Assembly (NCBI GenBank): GCA_963783945.1
Contig: CAWAPS010000019.1
Coordinates: 620,001 to 684,000 of the forward strand
Reading direction: 5' to 3'
DNA length: 64,000 nt
Origin: CAWAPS01 sp963783945
GTDB taxonomy: Bacteria > Actinomycetota > Acidimicrobiia > Acidimicrobiales > Palsa-688
The notes below the pieces were generated by a model that worked only from the letters and a program-made list of their open reading frames with translations, was not told the origin of the DNA and ran no database searches. The translations under genes and the position numbers were made by a program. This document shows, one piece after another, positions 26,070-35,354 of this stretch (position 1 is its first letter; each line of letters opens with the position of its first letter).

Positions 26070-26956
26070 TAAAGCAGCGCGGCCGCGAGCTCTCGCCACT
26101 GAGTGCGAGGGAGGTCGCGATTAGACCCCAGGACCTGTACGCAAACGTGATCGGCACCGGCCTCATGATGTTCGCCGATCCGCCGGGCGATCGCGTCGAT
26201 GTCGCCCCACGCCACGATGGCGTCGACGAGACGGTCGGAGGCGGCCTTGGGGTCTGCCCAATCCTGATCCGTGAAGCCCAGGCGGCCGAGGTTCGACAGG
26301 TATCCGGGAGCCCGGAGATAGAAGCTCAGGGCGGCTCGACCGATTCCCCGGGCTGCTTCGGGGTCGGTTTCCAAGACCACCATCTGCTCGGGGGCCAGCA
26401 GGGCCTCCGAACCGATGATGTCTCTGGCCTGCCGGGTATGGTCGGGCGTGGTGAGATACGGATGGGCCCCGTTGGCCCGCGTTGCCGACAGCTCGAGCAT
26501 CTTCGGTCCGAGCGCAGCGAGGACGCGGCCTGGATCGTCGGTAGGTGCCACGGAGGTGAACGGGGCGGCATCCATTTCTTCCATGTACGACTTGAGATAA
26601 GAGAGCGGCTTGTCGTAGGAGTGCTTGCGAACCCTTTCGACCAATACCGGGCTACTGACCCCGAGCCCTAAGAGAAACCGTCCCGGGAAAGCCTCGGCGA
26701 GAGTTTTCTGGCAGGAGGCCATCGTCATAGCATCACGGGCGTAGACGTTGGCGATACCGGTGGCCAGCTTGAGGGTGGAGGTCGCCGACAGCAGCATGGT
26801 GGCCAGTACGAAGGGGTCTCGCCCGGTCGTCTCGTTGATCCACAGGATGGGAAAGCCCATGCCCTCGATTTCTTGGGCTGCTTCCCGGACCTGGGCCGCC
26901 GGCTGGCCTTCCAGAGCCGAGGTCCAGATACCGATTCGGCCGATGTCGATCGTCAC
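26069..26956 (-). CDS. LLM-class F420-dependent oxidoreductase
   Basis: A 295-residue LLM enzyme of a more divergent subgroup: RIGIWTSALEGQP, GFPILWINETTGRDPF, LKLATGIANVYARDAMTM and FPGRFLLGLGVSSPVLVE, which resemble the group annotated as TIGR03620-like F420 oxidoreductases. The stop codon coincides with the boundary of MITE copy 2, so insertion may have replaced the native 3' end by a few bases. It lies 38 bases downstream of the acyl-CoA synthetase gene and is probably in its operon. Confidence 0.85.
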   Translation of the reverse strand: MTIDIGRIGIWTSALEGQPAAQVREAAQEIEGMGFPILWINETTGRDPFVLATMLLSATSTLKLATGIANVYARDAMTMASCQKTLAEAFPGRFLLGLGVSSPVLVERVRKHSYDKPLSYLKSYMEEMDAAPFTSVAPTDDPGRVLAALGPKMLELSATRANGAHPYLTTPDHTRQARDIIGSEALLAPEQMVVLETDPEAARGIGRAALSFYLRAPGYLSNLGRLGFTDQDWADPKAASDRLVDAIVAWGDIDAIARRIGEHHEAGADHVCVQVLGSNRDLPRTQWRELAAALL

Positions 26957-26994
26957 GATCGTACCTTAATGCCTGCCACACCCGGTTGAAGGCG

Positions 26995-28611
26995 TCAGGT
27001 AAGGAGATGCTCGAGGCAGGTTCTGTCGGAGTCCTCCAACGGGATCAGTGGCATCGTCCGCTGGGGTCTCCACCAGACGTCGTCCGGGGTCCATCCTTGC
27101 CGGCGGAGGCGCTGTTTGTCGATCTTCATGCTGGCCAGCTTGGGCAACTCGGAAACGAAACGGACGAACTGGGGGACCCATTTGGTTCCCAGGTCTGGTT
27201 GGGCGGCGAAGAACTCGTCGAGGTCTGATGGCGTGAGGTGGCGGACGGCTTCCAGCTCGATGGCAGCCATCACCCGGTCCCCTACGGGGTCGTCAGGGAC
27301 GGCATATACGGCGACCGAGCGCACGGCGGGGTGCCGGGCGATGATGGCCTCGACTGGAGCGGCGGCGAAGTTCTCGCCATCAACCCGCAGCCACTCGTTG
27401 CTACGGCCGGCGAAGTAGAACCAGCCGTCCCCGTCGCGCCAGGCCAAATCGCCAGACCAGTACCACCCGTCCCGGAAACGGGTCCGAGTGGCTTCGTCAT
27501 TGCTGTAGTAACCCTCGAACCCGCTGGTCGGCTCGGTCTCCACGATCTCGCCCACCGCATCGACGAGGTTCACCACCCGTCCGTTCTCGTCCACCTGGGC
27601 GGGAGGACATTCGAAACCGGTGTCTGCGCTGATGACCTTTACAGACTCTCCTGCCCGTCCCAACGCCCCGGCCGGCATGGAGGGATCGCGCCGGATGATG
27701 ATGATGCCCTCGGTAGACCCGTAGCTGTCTCGAACGTCACAGTGGAAACGCCGGGCGAACTCCACGATGTCGCGCGACGAGGCTTCGTTGCCTATGGCCA
27801 GCTTGAGGCTGTTGTCCCCATCGTCGTCGCGTTCGGACACGGCGAGAATGTAGTTCAGCACCTTGCCGGTGTAGGTCATCATCGTGGCGTTGAAACGGCG
27901 TATGTCAGGCAGCGTTCGCGACGCCGAGAACTTTCGGCGGAAGGCGATCGGGACGCCCGCCGTCAAGCTGGAGGCCCATCCGGTGAACAGGGAACTCGAG
28001 TGGAAGAAGGGCAGCGGCGAGTACACCACGTCAGTGCCGGCGGCAAGCTGTGTGATATTGGCCACGTGCTGGCCGGTTCGCCCGTACCGGCCCTGAGTCC
28101 ATCTGACCGCCTTGGGCAAACCGGTGGACCCCGAGGTGAAGATCAACAGGAACAGCTCGTCCTCGCTCACCAGCGGTAGATCGCGGAGCGGCACGACCGC
28201 CTCGAGGTCGCGGCGATAGCCCTCCGAGTCCACATTCAGGACCTGATCTGTGGCCTCTCCCAGATCCAGGCCCTTGATGAGCGGTGCCATATCGTCGGCG
28301 GTGACCACCGCCTGGCAGTCCGTGTGGCGGATCAACTGGGCCAGCTGTTCGCCTCGGTAGGTGGAGTTGACCCCGACGATCACGGCTCCAGATATGGCCG
28401 CCCCGGCCAGCCAGAACACATACTCCGGCACGTTGTCGAGGAGGACACCCACGTGCGGTGGCCGGCCCGAGTCCCGGCGGGGCGAGAACAGCGCGGCCCG
28501 CCGTCGGGCCTCGGCGAGCAACTGGCGGAACGTCCACACCTGATCCCCGAACAGCACAGCCGGATTTTCGTCATGCTCGCGAGCGAGCAACAGCTGGGCT
28601 GCGGTGTTCAC
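26995..28611 (-). CDS. Acyl-CoA synthetase (AMP-binding, FadD17-like)
   Basis: A 538-residue adenylate-forming ligase that should activate a carboxylic acid to its CoA thioester. Motifs are FTSGSTGLPKAV (A3), YGSTEG (A5), WYWSGDLAWRD (A7), the hinge GRSNEWLRVDGENF (A8) and the C-terminal catalytic Lys in MKIDKQRL (A10). The architecture and hinge text are like mycobacterial FadD17, which activates steroid side-chain acids; that assignment is by resemblance only. It sits between an LLM gene and an amidohydrolase on the same strand. Confidence 0.92.
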   Translation of the reverse strand: MNTAAQLLLAREHDENPAVLFGDQVWTFRQLLAEARRRAALFSPRRDSGRPPHVGVLLDNVPEYVFWLAGAAISGAVIVGVNSTYRGEQLAQLIRHTDCQAVVTADDMAPLIKGLDLGEATDQVLNVDSEGYRRDLEAVVPLRDLPLVSEDELFLLIFTSGSTGLPKAVRWTQGRYGRTGQHVANITQLAAGTDVVYSPLPFFHSSSLFTGWASSLTAGVPIAFRRKFSASRTLPDIRRFNATMMTYTGKVLNYILAVSERDDDGDNSLKLAIGNEASSRDIVEFARRFHCDVRDSYGSTEGIIIIRRDPSMPAGALGRAGESVKVISADTGFECPPAQVDENGRVVNLVDAVGEIVETEPTSGFEGYYSNDEATRTRFRDGWYWSGDLAWRDGDGWFYFAGRSNEWLRVDGENFAAAPVEAIIARHPAVRSVAVYAVPDDPVGDRVMAAIELEAVRHLTPSDLDEFFAAQPDLGTKWVPQFVRFVSELPKLASMKIDKQRLRRQGWTPDDVWWRPQRTMPLIPLEDSDRTCLEHLLT

Positions 28612-28661
28612 GACGTGGTCCCTTCCTGCTCCCGTTGTGCTCTATCTGACGGCTGGATCCT

Positions 28662-29867
28662 CTATCCCACCGGTCCGCGAACCAGGGCCTCGTTGGCGTT
28701 CTCCGGCAGCTCGACCAGAGGCTGCCGGATCTCGGCGACGGTAGGCCCGTACTGATCCGCCAGATGCTGAAGTTCATCGATATCGAACCCGAAGGTGGCA
28801 GCTGCCGTGCCGGCCAGGAAGGGGCGGAGATCGGACTCGGACCAGGAGCAGAACAGCTGACGCAGGTGCTCCCGGGTGAACGGGGCTGTTCCCTCGTCGT
28901 GGGGGTAGTCGGAGCCCCACATGAATCGGTCGAGACCAAGTTGCGCTATCGCTTCGACGTCGGGTGCCTTGGGCTGGGACACCCCCACCCAGCAGTTCCG
29001 CTGGAAGTACTCAGTGGCCGTCAGGGGCAGGATGGATTCCTCCCCGTACTTGAGCTCGCCGGTCTCGCCGGTCTGGCGAATTCTGATGATGGACCGGTCC
29101 AGCCGGTCCAACAGCGGGGGCAGCCAGGCCGCGCCCTGCTCGGTCATAACAAACCGTAGGCCCGGATGGCGTTGGAACACGCCCGACAGGACGAGATGCA
29201 TGAAAGGACGGGTCTGGTAGAACCAGAACTCACCGATGTACAGCAGGGCCGCCGAGGGCACCTTCCCGAAGTCCGGCACACCTGTGCCCCCATGGCTGTG
29301 AAGGGGAATGTCGATCTCCTCACACAGGTCCCACAGCGGCTCCCAATACGGGTCATACAATTGGTGCTCGATCCAGGTGGCATCCGGCGGATTGTTGGGA
29401 AGCAGAACCCCGCCGCGAAGTCCGTGCTCGGCGATCCATTTTACGTCGGCCATGGCGTCGTCGAGGTTATTCATGAATATCTGCCCGATCCCGGCCCGCC
29501 GCTCCGGGCAGTGGGCACAGAAGTCCACCAGCCAACGGTTATGAGCCCGGATACCAGCCAGCCGGCGCCCGTAGTCATCGGGCCGGGGGGGCGGTGCGGC
29601 CAGCACGAAGCTCGGAAAGAAGGGCGGGATGGTGTTGGGGAATATGACCTCCCCCACCACTCCGTCAGCTAGCTGTTGACCGCTGCGCATCTCATTGTCC
29701 CAATTGCGCAAGCGTCGCTGATCACCCAGATCACGGAACGGGTTGCGGTACCGGGAGCGCCACGCGTCGAACTCCTCGAGATACCCCTCTTCCAGGTATT
29801 CCCTGTACTGGGCGTGACTACCCCCAGCGTGGGTGTCGGCAGAGATGATGGTGTAGCGGTCGCTCAC
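28662..29867 (-). CDS. Amidohydrolase family protein (PF04909)
   Basis: A 401-residue TIM-barrel metal-dependent hydrolase/decarboxylase. The N-terminus ISADTHAGG replaces the usual DxHxH with D-T-H, and the C-terminal metal site is MWGSDYPHDEGT. A mid-protein LHSHGGTG gives another His pair. Such proteins occur in large numbers in steroid- and aromatic-degrading actinobacteria and often have unknown substrates. A TetR-type operator candidate at 29918-29935 sits 50 bases upstream of the ATG, matching sites near the tetR gene. Confidence 0.87.
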   Translation of the reverse strand: MSDRYTIISADTHAGGSHAQYREYLEEGYLEEFDAWRSRYRNPFRDLGDQRRLRNWDNEMRSGQQLADGVVGEVIFPNTIPPFFPSFVLAAPPPRPDDYGRRLAGIRAHNRWLVDFCAHCPERRAGIGQIFMNNLDDAMADVKWIAEHGLRGGVLLPNNPPDATWIEHQLYDPYWEPLWDLCEEIDIPLHSHGGTGVPDFGKVPSAALLYIGEFWFYQTRPFMHLVLSGVFQRHPGLRFVMTEQGAAWLPPLLDRLDRSIIRIRQTGETGELKYGEESILPLTATEYFQRNCWVGVSQPKAPDVEAIAQLGLDRFMWGSDYPHDEGTAPFTREHLRQLFCSWSESDLRPFLAGTAAATFGFDIDELQHLADQYGPTVAEIRQPLVELPENANEALVRGPVG

Positions 29868-29917
29868 AACACCTCCTCACTTCTCGTTCGTTGGGACCCT
29901 CGCCGGCGGACCACTGA

Positions 29918-29935
29918 CCTGATATCGATGTCAGG
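29918..29935. promoter_or_regulatory. Candidate TetR operator, site a
   Basis: CCTGATATCGATGTCAGG is an inverted repeat with 8 of 9 pairs matching, located in the promoter region of the amidohydrolase at 28662-29867. It aligns with the sites at 33097-33112 and 33208-33224 around the consensus TGA-Y-W-Y-CGAT-R-TC-R. The regulator is likely to be the TetR encoded at 33326; not tested. Confidence 0.55.
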
Positions 29936-29979
29936 AATGTTAGACCGTCCAACACCGTGCCGCTAGGCCGCCAGCCCTA

Positions 29980-31158
29980 CTAGCGAGGCAGCCCCAGCCC
30001 TCTCTCGGCCATGGCGTTGCGCTGCATCTCGTCCGTTCCCCCGCCAATGCGGAGTCCCGGGGCAAACAGGAGCCTCTCCCGCCACGGCTGGGACTCGATC
30101 GATGTCTCGACTGTCGCCGCCGCGCCTAGCAGCCACATGCCGGTGTCGGCGCTGTGGCGGGCGTGGTCACTGTACATGAGCTTGGTCACCGAGCCGCCCC
30201 CCGGGATAGCGGCCCCGGAGGCCACCCTTGTTTGCGTCAGATCCAGGACCCTCTCGCGTATGTAGGCCGCGGCCAGAGCCTGGCGCACCAGCGGTTCGCG
30301 GTGGCGTCCGAGGTCCCGCGCCATCTGTATCAACTGGTGCACCGAGCGGGCGCTGGTCCCCCCGCCGATCGCCGCTCTCTCGCTGGCCAGCATGGTACGG
30401 AGCACGGCTCGAGCCCCGCCCAGGTCCCCGATCAGCGACTCCTCCGCCACAAACACCTCGTTGAGGAACACCTCGTTGAAGTGGTAAGCGCCCGACATTT
30501 GCCGGAGAGGGCGCACTTCGACACCGGGCTCGGACATATCCAGGATGAGACAGGACAACCCGGCAAAGCCCGGTACATCTCGATCGGTCCGGGCTATCAG
30601 CAGGGCGAAGTCACTCGTGCCGGCACCGGATGTCCAGACCTTCTGGCCCGAGACCTTCCACCCGTGTGGCCCCGGCGCGGCGAACGTAGTAACGCTCCCC
30701 AAGTCCGAACCGGCGTCGGGCTCGGAGAGCAGCTGGCACCAGGTCTCTTGGCCGGTCAGGACCGACGGGAGATGACGGAGCCGCTGCTCATGGCGCCCGT
30801 GGCGGAACAGCACCGGTGGCAGCATCTCGAGGCCAATCGAGAGGACCTTGGTCGAGACACCGAAACCGGCTTGCACCTCGGCGACGACATCGTCCTGCCA
30901 CGCCGGGGCGTCCTGCCCACCGTAGGCACGAGGCCACGACCGGCCGCTGAATCCCGCGGCATACAGCGTCCGCTGCCAGTCCAGGCTCCGTTCCAGAGCT
31001 GTCCTCTCCGCCCGCCGGTACTCCGGTACCGAGTTGGCGCTGACGATGTGGATGGACGAGAAGTCCTCTGCTGATCCTTTCTGGGGGGCGTTGGCATCGA
31101 ACCAGCTCCGGACGTCCGAGCGGAACTGGTCGGGTAGGGATGGGGTTTTTGCTGTCAT
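29980..31158 (-). CDS. Acyl-CoA dehydrogenase
   Basis: A 392-residue FAD flavoenzyme that introduces a 2,3-double bond in an acyl-CoA. FAD/substrate motifs are QLLSEPDAGSDLGS and KVWTSGAGTSDFALL. The C-terminal GGGTDEMQRNAMAERGLGL is the standard family end; a catalytic base cannot be fixed by eye but acidic residues occupy the expected helices. ATG 31158 overlaps the TAA of the upstream SMP-30 gene (TAATG), so the two are translationally coupled. It probably acts on the CoA ester made by the FadD17-like ligase. Confidence 0.92.
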   Translation of the reverse strand: MTAKTPSLPDQFRSDVRSWFDANAPQKGSAEDFSSIHIVSANSVPEYRRAERTALERSLDWQRTLYAAGFSGRSWPRAYGGQDAPAWQDDVVAEVQAGFGVSTKVLSIGLEMLPPVLFRHGRHEQRLRHLPSVLTGQETWCQLLSEPDAGSDLGSVTTFAAPGPHGWKVSGQKVWTSGAGTSDFALLIARTDRDVPGFAGLSCLILDMSEPGVEVRPLRQMSGAYHFNEVFLNEVFVAEESLIGDLGGARAVLRTMLASERAAIGGGTSARSVHQLIQMARDLGRHREPLVRQALAAAYIRERVLDLTQTRVASGAAIPGGGSVTKLMYSDHARHSADTGMWLLGAAATVETSIESQPWRERLLFAPGLRIGGGTDEMQRNAMAERGLGLPR

Positions 31159-32105
31159 TAGTGGGCGAGGCGAAGGCCGGGCCGGGGCCAACGGCAGCGG
31201 ACGAGCCGGCCTGATCGTGAGAGGGTGATGATCGCTGCGGTCATGTCGGCTTCGCCGAACGCGATGTTGGTCGTCACGTCACCTGGTATGGGATGCACCT
31301 CCACTTCCTGTCCGTCGGGCGTGACTGAGACGATGCCGTCGCCGATGGCACCGATGGCGACCCGGCCGTCGGCTTCCACGGCCAGGGAGTCAAACGAGTA
31401 CGGGGTGGCGGCAACGCAGCGGCCTCCGTGGCGCACGGCCAGCGAGCCGGCGGCTGGTGTGACCGCGCCGGGTTCGGTCAGGTCCCACGCCCACAGGCGA
31501 CCGGTGTGGGTCTCGGCCACGTACACGGTGCGTCCGTCCGGTGAGAGTCCTACACCGTTGGGGCCGAGGAGGGGGAAGGCCACCCGCTTGAGCGGTCCGT
31601 GATCCGGGGCGGCGTAGAACAGCGCGCCCCGGTCGATGCTTGCGAGCCGGCCCTTGCCGTGATCGGTGAACCAGATCCCCCCGACCTCGTCGACGACCAG
31701 GTCGTTGGGGCCCCGCAGTGGCCGACCTTCGAACTCGTGGTAGAGCCGGTTGGTCGCACCGGTGACCAGATCGAGTTCCTCGATCCAGCCGCCGCTGAAC
31801 CCCGGGGGCTCGTTGGTGTGGGTGGCGTGATCGATCGGAACGCTGTGCCCGTTGACCGTGGTCCACAGAAACCCGCCGTTGTTTGCGATGGCGGCGGTGT
31901 CGGGACCGGTGAGGGCCAACCCGTTGGGACCGCCGCCGGGCGTCGCCACGATCGACACCGCGCCGTTGGCCACCCGGGGGATCGTCCCTCGCTCCATGTC
32001 GACTATCAGGATCGATCCGTCGGGCAGGAAGACCGGGCCCTCGGGGAAGCCGAGGTCGCCGGCGAGCACCTCGAACTCGAGGGGTGAGCGGACGATTGTC
32101 TTCAT
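31158..32105 (-). CDS. SMP-30/gluconolactonase-family protein
   Basis: A 315-residue six-bladed beta-propeller lactonase or phosphotriesterase-like protein. Metal-ligand positions can be recognised: Glu in FPEGPVF, Asn/Asp in GPNDLVVDE and Asp in SFDSLAVEADG. HGKGRLASI and LSPDGRTVYVAETHTGRLW are repeat signatures. It likely hydrolyses a lactone or an ester in the cytoplasm, as no signal peptide is seen. It is coupled to the acyl-CoA dehydrogenase and lies downstream of an amidohydrolase (59 bases). Confidence 0.88.
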   Translation of the reverse strand: MKTIVRSPLEFEVLAGDLGFPEGPVFLPDGSILIVDMERGTIPRVANGAVSIVATPGGGPNGLALTGPDTAAIANNGGFLWTTVNGHSVPIDHATHTNEPPGFSGGWIEELDLVTGATNRLYHEFEGRPLRGPNDLVVDEVGGIWFTDHGKGRLASIDRGALFYAAPDHGPLKRVAFPLLGPNGVGLSPDGRTVYVAETHTGRLWAWDLTEPGAVTPAAGSLAVRHGGRCVAATPYSFDSLAVEADGRVAIGAIGDGIVSVTPDGQEVEVHPIPGDVTTNIAFGEADMTAAIITLSRSGRLVRCRWPRPGLRLAH

Positions 32106-32163
32106 GACGACCCTTCCAGTATCGCTGTCGGGCCGACCTCGACCCGTCGGGCCGTGCCGCTCT

Positions 32164-33081
32164 TCATCGGGAGTCTTCGATTTTAAGCACGGTCAAGGCG
32201 TTCTCCCGCAGAAACTTGGGCCACACCTCCGCCTTGAAGGGCACCTCGGGCATTTCCGAGAAGATCCGCTCGAGCGACAGACCCATGGGGAAGTAGCCGG
32301 CGTAGATGATCTTGTGGGCCCCCCGGGTGTTGGCGTAGTCGACGATCGCCTGGGGGTAGTAGCGAGGGGCGAAGGCGCTGGTGGAATAGTAGAGGTTCGG
32401 CCATTTGAGCATCAGCTTGACCGCCAGATCTGTCCACGGCTCGGCGCCGTGACGCATCACCACAACCAGGTCGGGGAAGTCGTACATGACCTGGTCCAAC
32501 CGCTCGACGTGCTGCACCATCGACGGCACCCTCGGGCCGGCGATGCCGACCGTCACGAACACGGGCAGGCCGAGCTCGGCGCACTTGGCGTAGTAGACAT
32601 AGGCGAGGGGGGCGTCGACGGCGACCAGCGGCATGTTCCCGTGCGGGTAGAACGACGCCGCCTTCACGCCCCACCGCTGGTACGCCTCGACCAGATCCCG
32701 GACCCCGGCCATACCCTGGTTGGGATCAAACGTCCAGCTGGCCACGAACCGGTCGGGGTGACGCACGAGGGCCGCCTCCACCACGTCGCGATTGCTAGAC
32801 ACGCTGACCAGTCCCGTCGCCACACCGAAGCGATCCATTTCGGCCAGCGTTGCCGCTATGGCGGTGTCGACGCCCCCACCCTCAGCGACCGGCACATCGT
32901 GGAACATGTACCCGGCCGGCATCTCGAAGGTCTCCAGAGACTCCTTGTCGCGCAGCGAACGCCGGATACCGGCATAGACCTCGGTGGGGTCGGCAGCGAA
33001 ACCGATCAAAGTGTCGATGATCCCCCGATTCCCCCACCAGGTAGAAACTGGGGGGCTGCCCCGGTCTGAAACGTCCGACAT
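32164..33081 (-). CDS. Amidohydrolase family protein
   Basis: A 305-residue PF04909-type protein with a degenerate metal site. The N-terminal DxHxH is missing (the early text reads STWWGNRGIIDTLIGF), mid-barrel FVASWTFDPNQG and VVVMRHGAEPW remain, and the C-terminal Asp-containing text is IIYAGYFPMG, where active homologues have GSDYP. It may therefore be a catalytically inactive or altered member. A TetR-type site lies 16-31 bases upstream of its start, divergent from tetR. Confidence 0.78.
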   Translation of the reverse strand: MSDVSDRGSPPVSTWWGNRGIIDTLIGFAADPTEVYAGIRRSLRDKESLETFEMPAGYMFHDVPVAEGGGVDTAIAATLAEMDRFGVATGLVSVSSNRDVVEAALVRHPDRFVASWTFDPNQGMAGVRDLVEAYQRWGVKAASFYPHGNMPLVAVDAPLAYVYYAKCAELGLPVFVTVGIAGPRVPSMVQHVERLDQVMYDFPDLVVVMRHGAEPWTDLAVKLMLKWPNLYYSTSAFAPRYYPQAIVDYANTRGAHKIIYAGYFPMGLSLERIFSEMPEVPFKAEVWPKFLRENALTVLKIEDSR

Positions 33082-33096
33082 TCCCTCACCCTCGAA

Positions 33097-33112
33097 TCGA
33101 TATCGGTATCAA
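33097..33112. promoter_or_regulatory. Candidate TetR operator, site b
   Basis: Read on the minus strand the site is TTGATACCGATATCGA. Twelve to fourteen positions follow the same pattern as sites a and c (TGA-Y-W-Y-CGAT-R-TC). It lies 16 bases upstream of the amidohydrolase at 32164-33081 and in the divergent region shared with tetR, so one bound dimer could affect both genes. Confidence 0.5.
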
Positions 33113-33207
33113 GTCAATCATAGGCCCCATCGTTTCTCCCCTATAGGCCCACCCACCCTCGGCTCGCCGCCCGGAATCCGCAGGGCCAAACTGGCGGTCT
33201 CGGGGAT

Positions 33208-33224
33208 TCCGACATCGGAGTCAA
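33208..33224. promoter_or_regulatory. Candidate TetR operator, site c
   Basis: Read on the minus strand, TTGACTCCGATGTCGGA. It shares the core CGATGTCG and the TTGA left edge with sites a and b. It lies about 100 bases upstream of the TetR gene, which fits autoregulation. Confidence 0.5.
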
Positions 33225-33325
33225 GTCCCGGACATGCTGATAACATCGGGGGGCCCGAAGAGCCTGGGGGACGGAGGCGACTGGAGGCGCCGCCCGAGCA
33301 GGCCACACACAAGGACCGACACCCC

Positions 33326-34048
33326 ATGAGTTTTCAGCCCAACCGAGCCCAAGGAAAGCGGACCGTGCCGAGGGGCCGGCCCCGGGGGAACAGCACCCCG
33401 ACGGTAGGGCAGCGGTCGCGGCGAGGCGAGATCACCAGGGCCCGGTTGGTCAAAGCGGCGAAAGAGGTATTCGAGCGCGACGGCTTTCTCGACGCCCGCA
33501 TCCAGGACATCGCAAAAAGGGCCAAGGTGTCCTACGGGGCCTTCTACCACTACTTCGATTCCAAGGACGAGATCTTCCGGGAAATCGCCCAAGCCCAGGA
33601 GGACCGCCTCACCGCACCAGGCGAAGAGCAGACCGAGCCCGGCGCCGCTGAGCTGTCCCCTCGCGACCGTATCGGGCGGGCCAACCGGCTCTACCTGCAG
33701 CGCTACCGGGACGAAGCCCCGCTCATGGGGGTGATCGAAGAAGTCTCCCGCTACGACCCCTACGTCAACGACGCCCGCATGGCCAGCATGAAACACTTCG
33801 TGGAACGATCCGAACGCTCCATCCGCCGTCTCCAGCAACAAGGCCAAGCAGATCCCCGAGTCCATCCCGCCCTGGCCTCCGACGCACTGGGAGCCATGGT
33901 CGCCCGCTTCGCCGAGCTCTGGCTCACCCAGGGCTACCGTCGCTACGAATTCGACGAAGCAGTCGAACAACTGACACTGCTGTGGGCCAACGCCATCGGG
34001 CTCGACACCCAAGACCGGGCCAAGCCAACCCGAAGGCGGAAGACTTGA
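33326..34048 (+). CDS. TetR/AcrR-family transcriptional regulator
   Basis: A 240-residue dimeric repressor. The helix-turn-helix lies at about 38-85 (RARLVKAAKEVFERDGF ... IQDIAKRAKVSYGAFYHYF), and a poorly conserved C-terminal ligand-binding domain follows. A basic N-terminal arm of about 35 residues may contact DNA. ATG 33326 has AAGGA about 10 bases upstream; the longer open frame starting at 32984 lacks homology. It is 1 base from an SDR start and begins a tetR-SDR-MaoC operon. The three similar sites a, b and c are likely targets. The ligand could be an acyl-CoA of the pathway. Confidence 0.92.
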   Translation: MSFQPNRAQGKRTVPRGRPRGNSTPTVGQRSRRGEITRARLVKAAKEVFERDGFLDARIQDIAKRAKVSYGAFYHYFDSKDEIFREIAQAQEDRLTAPGEEQTEPGAAELSPRDRIGRANRLYLQRYRDEAPLMGVIEEVSRYDPYVNDARMASMKHFVERSERSIRRLQQQGQADPRVHPALASDALGAMVARFAELWLTQGYRRYEFDEAVEQLTLLWANAIGLDTQDRAKPTRRRKT

Positions 34049-34049
34049 C

Positions 34050-34826
34050 GTGACAGCCACGGCTGACGAAACCCGTCCGCTGACCGGGCGCGTCGCGGTG
34101 GTCACGGGCGCGGCGCGGGGCCAAGGCCGGGAAATCGTGGCCAAGCTGGTATCCGCCGGCGCCCGGGTCGTGGCCGGCGATCTACTCCAAGACATCCATG
34201 CCCTAGCCCGGCAGCAGCCCGCACACATACACGCCATGCATCTCGACGTGACCGACGAATCGTCGTGGCAGCAATGCCTCGACTCCACCCTCGAGCGCTG
34301 GGGTCGGCTGGACATCCTCGTCAACAACGCCGGCCTGCTACGGCGGGCCAGCCTCGAGGACGAAAACGCCGTCGACTTCGAGCGCATCTGGCGAGTCAAC
34401 TGTCTAGGACCATTTCTGGGAATCCGCACGGCGCTCCCGCACCTGCGCCTCTCCCCCAACGCCGCCGTCGTCAACACCCTGTCCACCGCGGCCTTGACCG
34501 GCTTCACTGAGCATGGCGCCTACGCCTCTTCGAAATGGGCGCTGCGCGGCCTCACCCGGGTCGCCGCTCTCGAACTGGCCGGCGACGCCATCCGGGTCAA
34601 CGCCATCGCCCCCGGCCCCGTACTCACGCCAATGGTCCTGCGCGATGACGACCCCCAAGCAGCCCACCGACTGGCTCAAACCCCCCTCGGCCGAGCCGGG
34701 CTCCCGACCGACATCGCCGAACTGGTCCTGTTCCTCGTCTCCGACGCAGCTTCGTTCATTACCGGCGGAGAGTTCGTCATCGACGGCGGACAAACCGCTG
34801 GCATCGTCCTGCCCACGCTCAAATGA
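34050..34826 (+). CDS. SDR-family oxidoreductase (hydroxysteroid-dehydrogenase-like)
   Basis: A 258-residue SDR: TGAARGQG cofactor loop, NNAG, catalytic Ser in NTLSTAAL and the YASSK pair. Its opening GRVAVVTGAARGQGR and DVTDESSWQQ segment resemble actinobacterial 3-alpha/20-beta hydroxysteroid dehydrogenases, an assignment by resemblance only. The GTG follows the tetR stop by 1 base, so it is regulated together with tetR. MaoC-type genes follow. Confidence 0.88.
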   Translation: MTATADETRPLTGRVAVVTGAARGQGREIVAKLVSAGARVVAGDLLQDIHALARQQPAHIHAMHLDVTDESSWQQCLDSTLERWGRLDILVNNAGLLRRASLEDENAVDFERIWRVNCLGPFLGIRTALPHLRLSPNAAVVNTLSTAALTGFTEHGAYASSKWALRGLTRVAALELAGDAIRVNAIAPGPVLTPMVLRDDDPQAAHRLAQTPLGRAGLPTDIAELVLFLVSDAASFITGGEFVIDGGQTAGIVLPTLK

Positions 34827-34839
34827 ATGCACCGTCCCG

Positions 34840-35352
34840 ATGACCCTGATCACTGCCGCCATGAGTTCGGCTGCCGGCCGCCAGACCAGCAAGCGCACCT
34901 CGTTTCCCATCAGCGAATCCGACATCCGCCGGTGGGCCACAGCCGTCTACTGGCCGCACCGCCCGCCCCCGATCTTCTGGGACAGCAAATACGCCGCCAC
35001 TACCAGCCACGGCCGAATCGTCGCCCCCGAAGAATTCAACCCCTTCGCCTGGATGGTCGCCGATCCGGACAAACAGACAGCGCCGGCAGCGGCCAACGAC
35101 CTCGACCGAGTCGAGCACATATTGGGTATCAATGGCCCCGGGCTCCAATTCGAACTGAATGGCGGCTTGGAAGTCCAGTACGGTGTCCGCATGCGTCCGG
35201 GGGACACGATCACCTCTGTCGCTCGCCTTGGCGGCTACAGCGAAAGGCCGGGGCGATTGGGGTTGATGCTGTTCACCGTCCTCGAGGACACGTGGAGCAA
35301 CCAGGACGGCAGTACGGTCAAGGTCGCCAAATCCACACAGATCAGGTACTGA
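34840..35352 (+). CDS. MaoC-like dehydratase subunit (FAS1-like dehydratase domain)
   Basis: A 170-residue hot-dog-fold protein of the FAS1_DH_region type: FPISESDIRRWATAVYWPHRPPPIFWD near the N-terminus (taken in parts), then LNGGLEVQYGVRMRPGDTI. Two-protein MaoC enoyl-CoA hydratases (like ChsH1/ChsH2 or the mycobacterial HadABC types) pair such a protein with a second hot-dog subunit that carries the D/H catalytic residues. The next gene, 2 bases on, is that partner. The start could also be ATG 34861. Confidence 0.78.
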   Translation: MTLITAAMSSAAGRQTSKRTSFPISESDIRRWATAVYWPHRPPPIFWDSKYAATTSHGRIVAPEEFNPFAWMVADPDKQTAPAAANDLDRVEHILGINGPGLQFELNGGLEVQYGVRMRPGDTITSVARLGGYSERPGRLGLMLFTVLEDTWSNQDGSTVKVAKSTQIRY

Positions 35353-35354
35353 GG

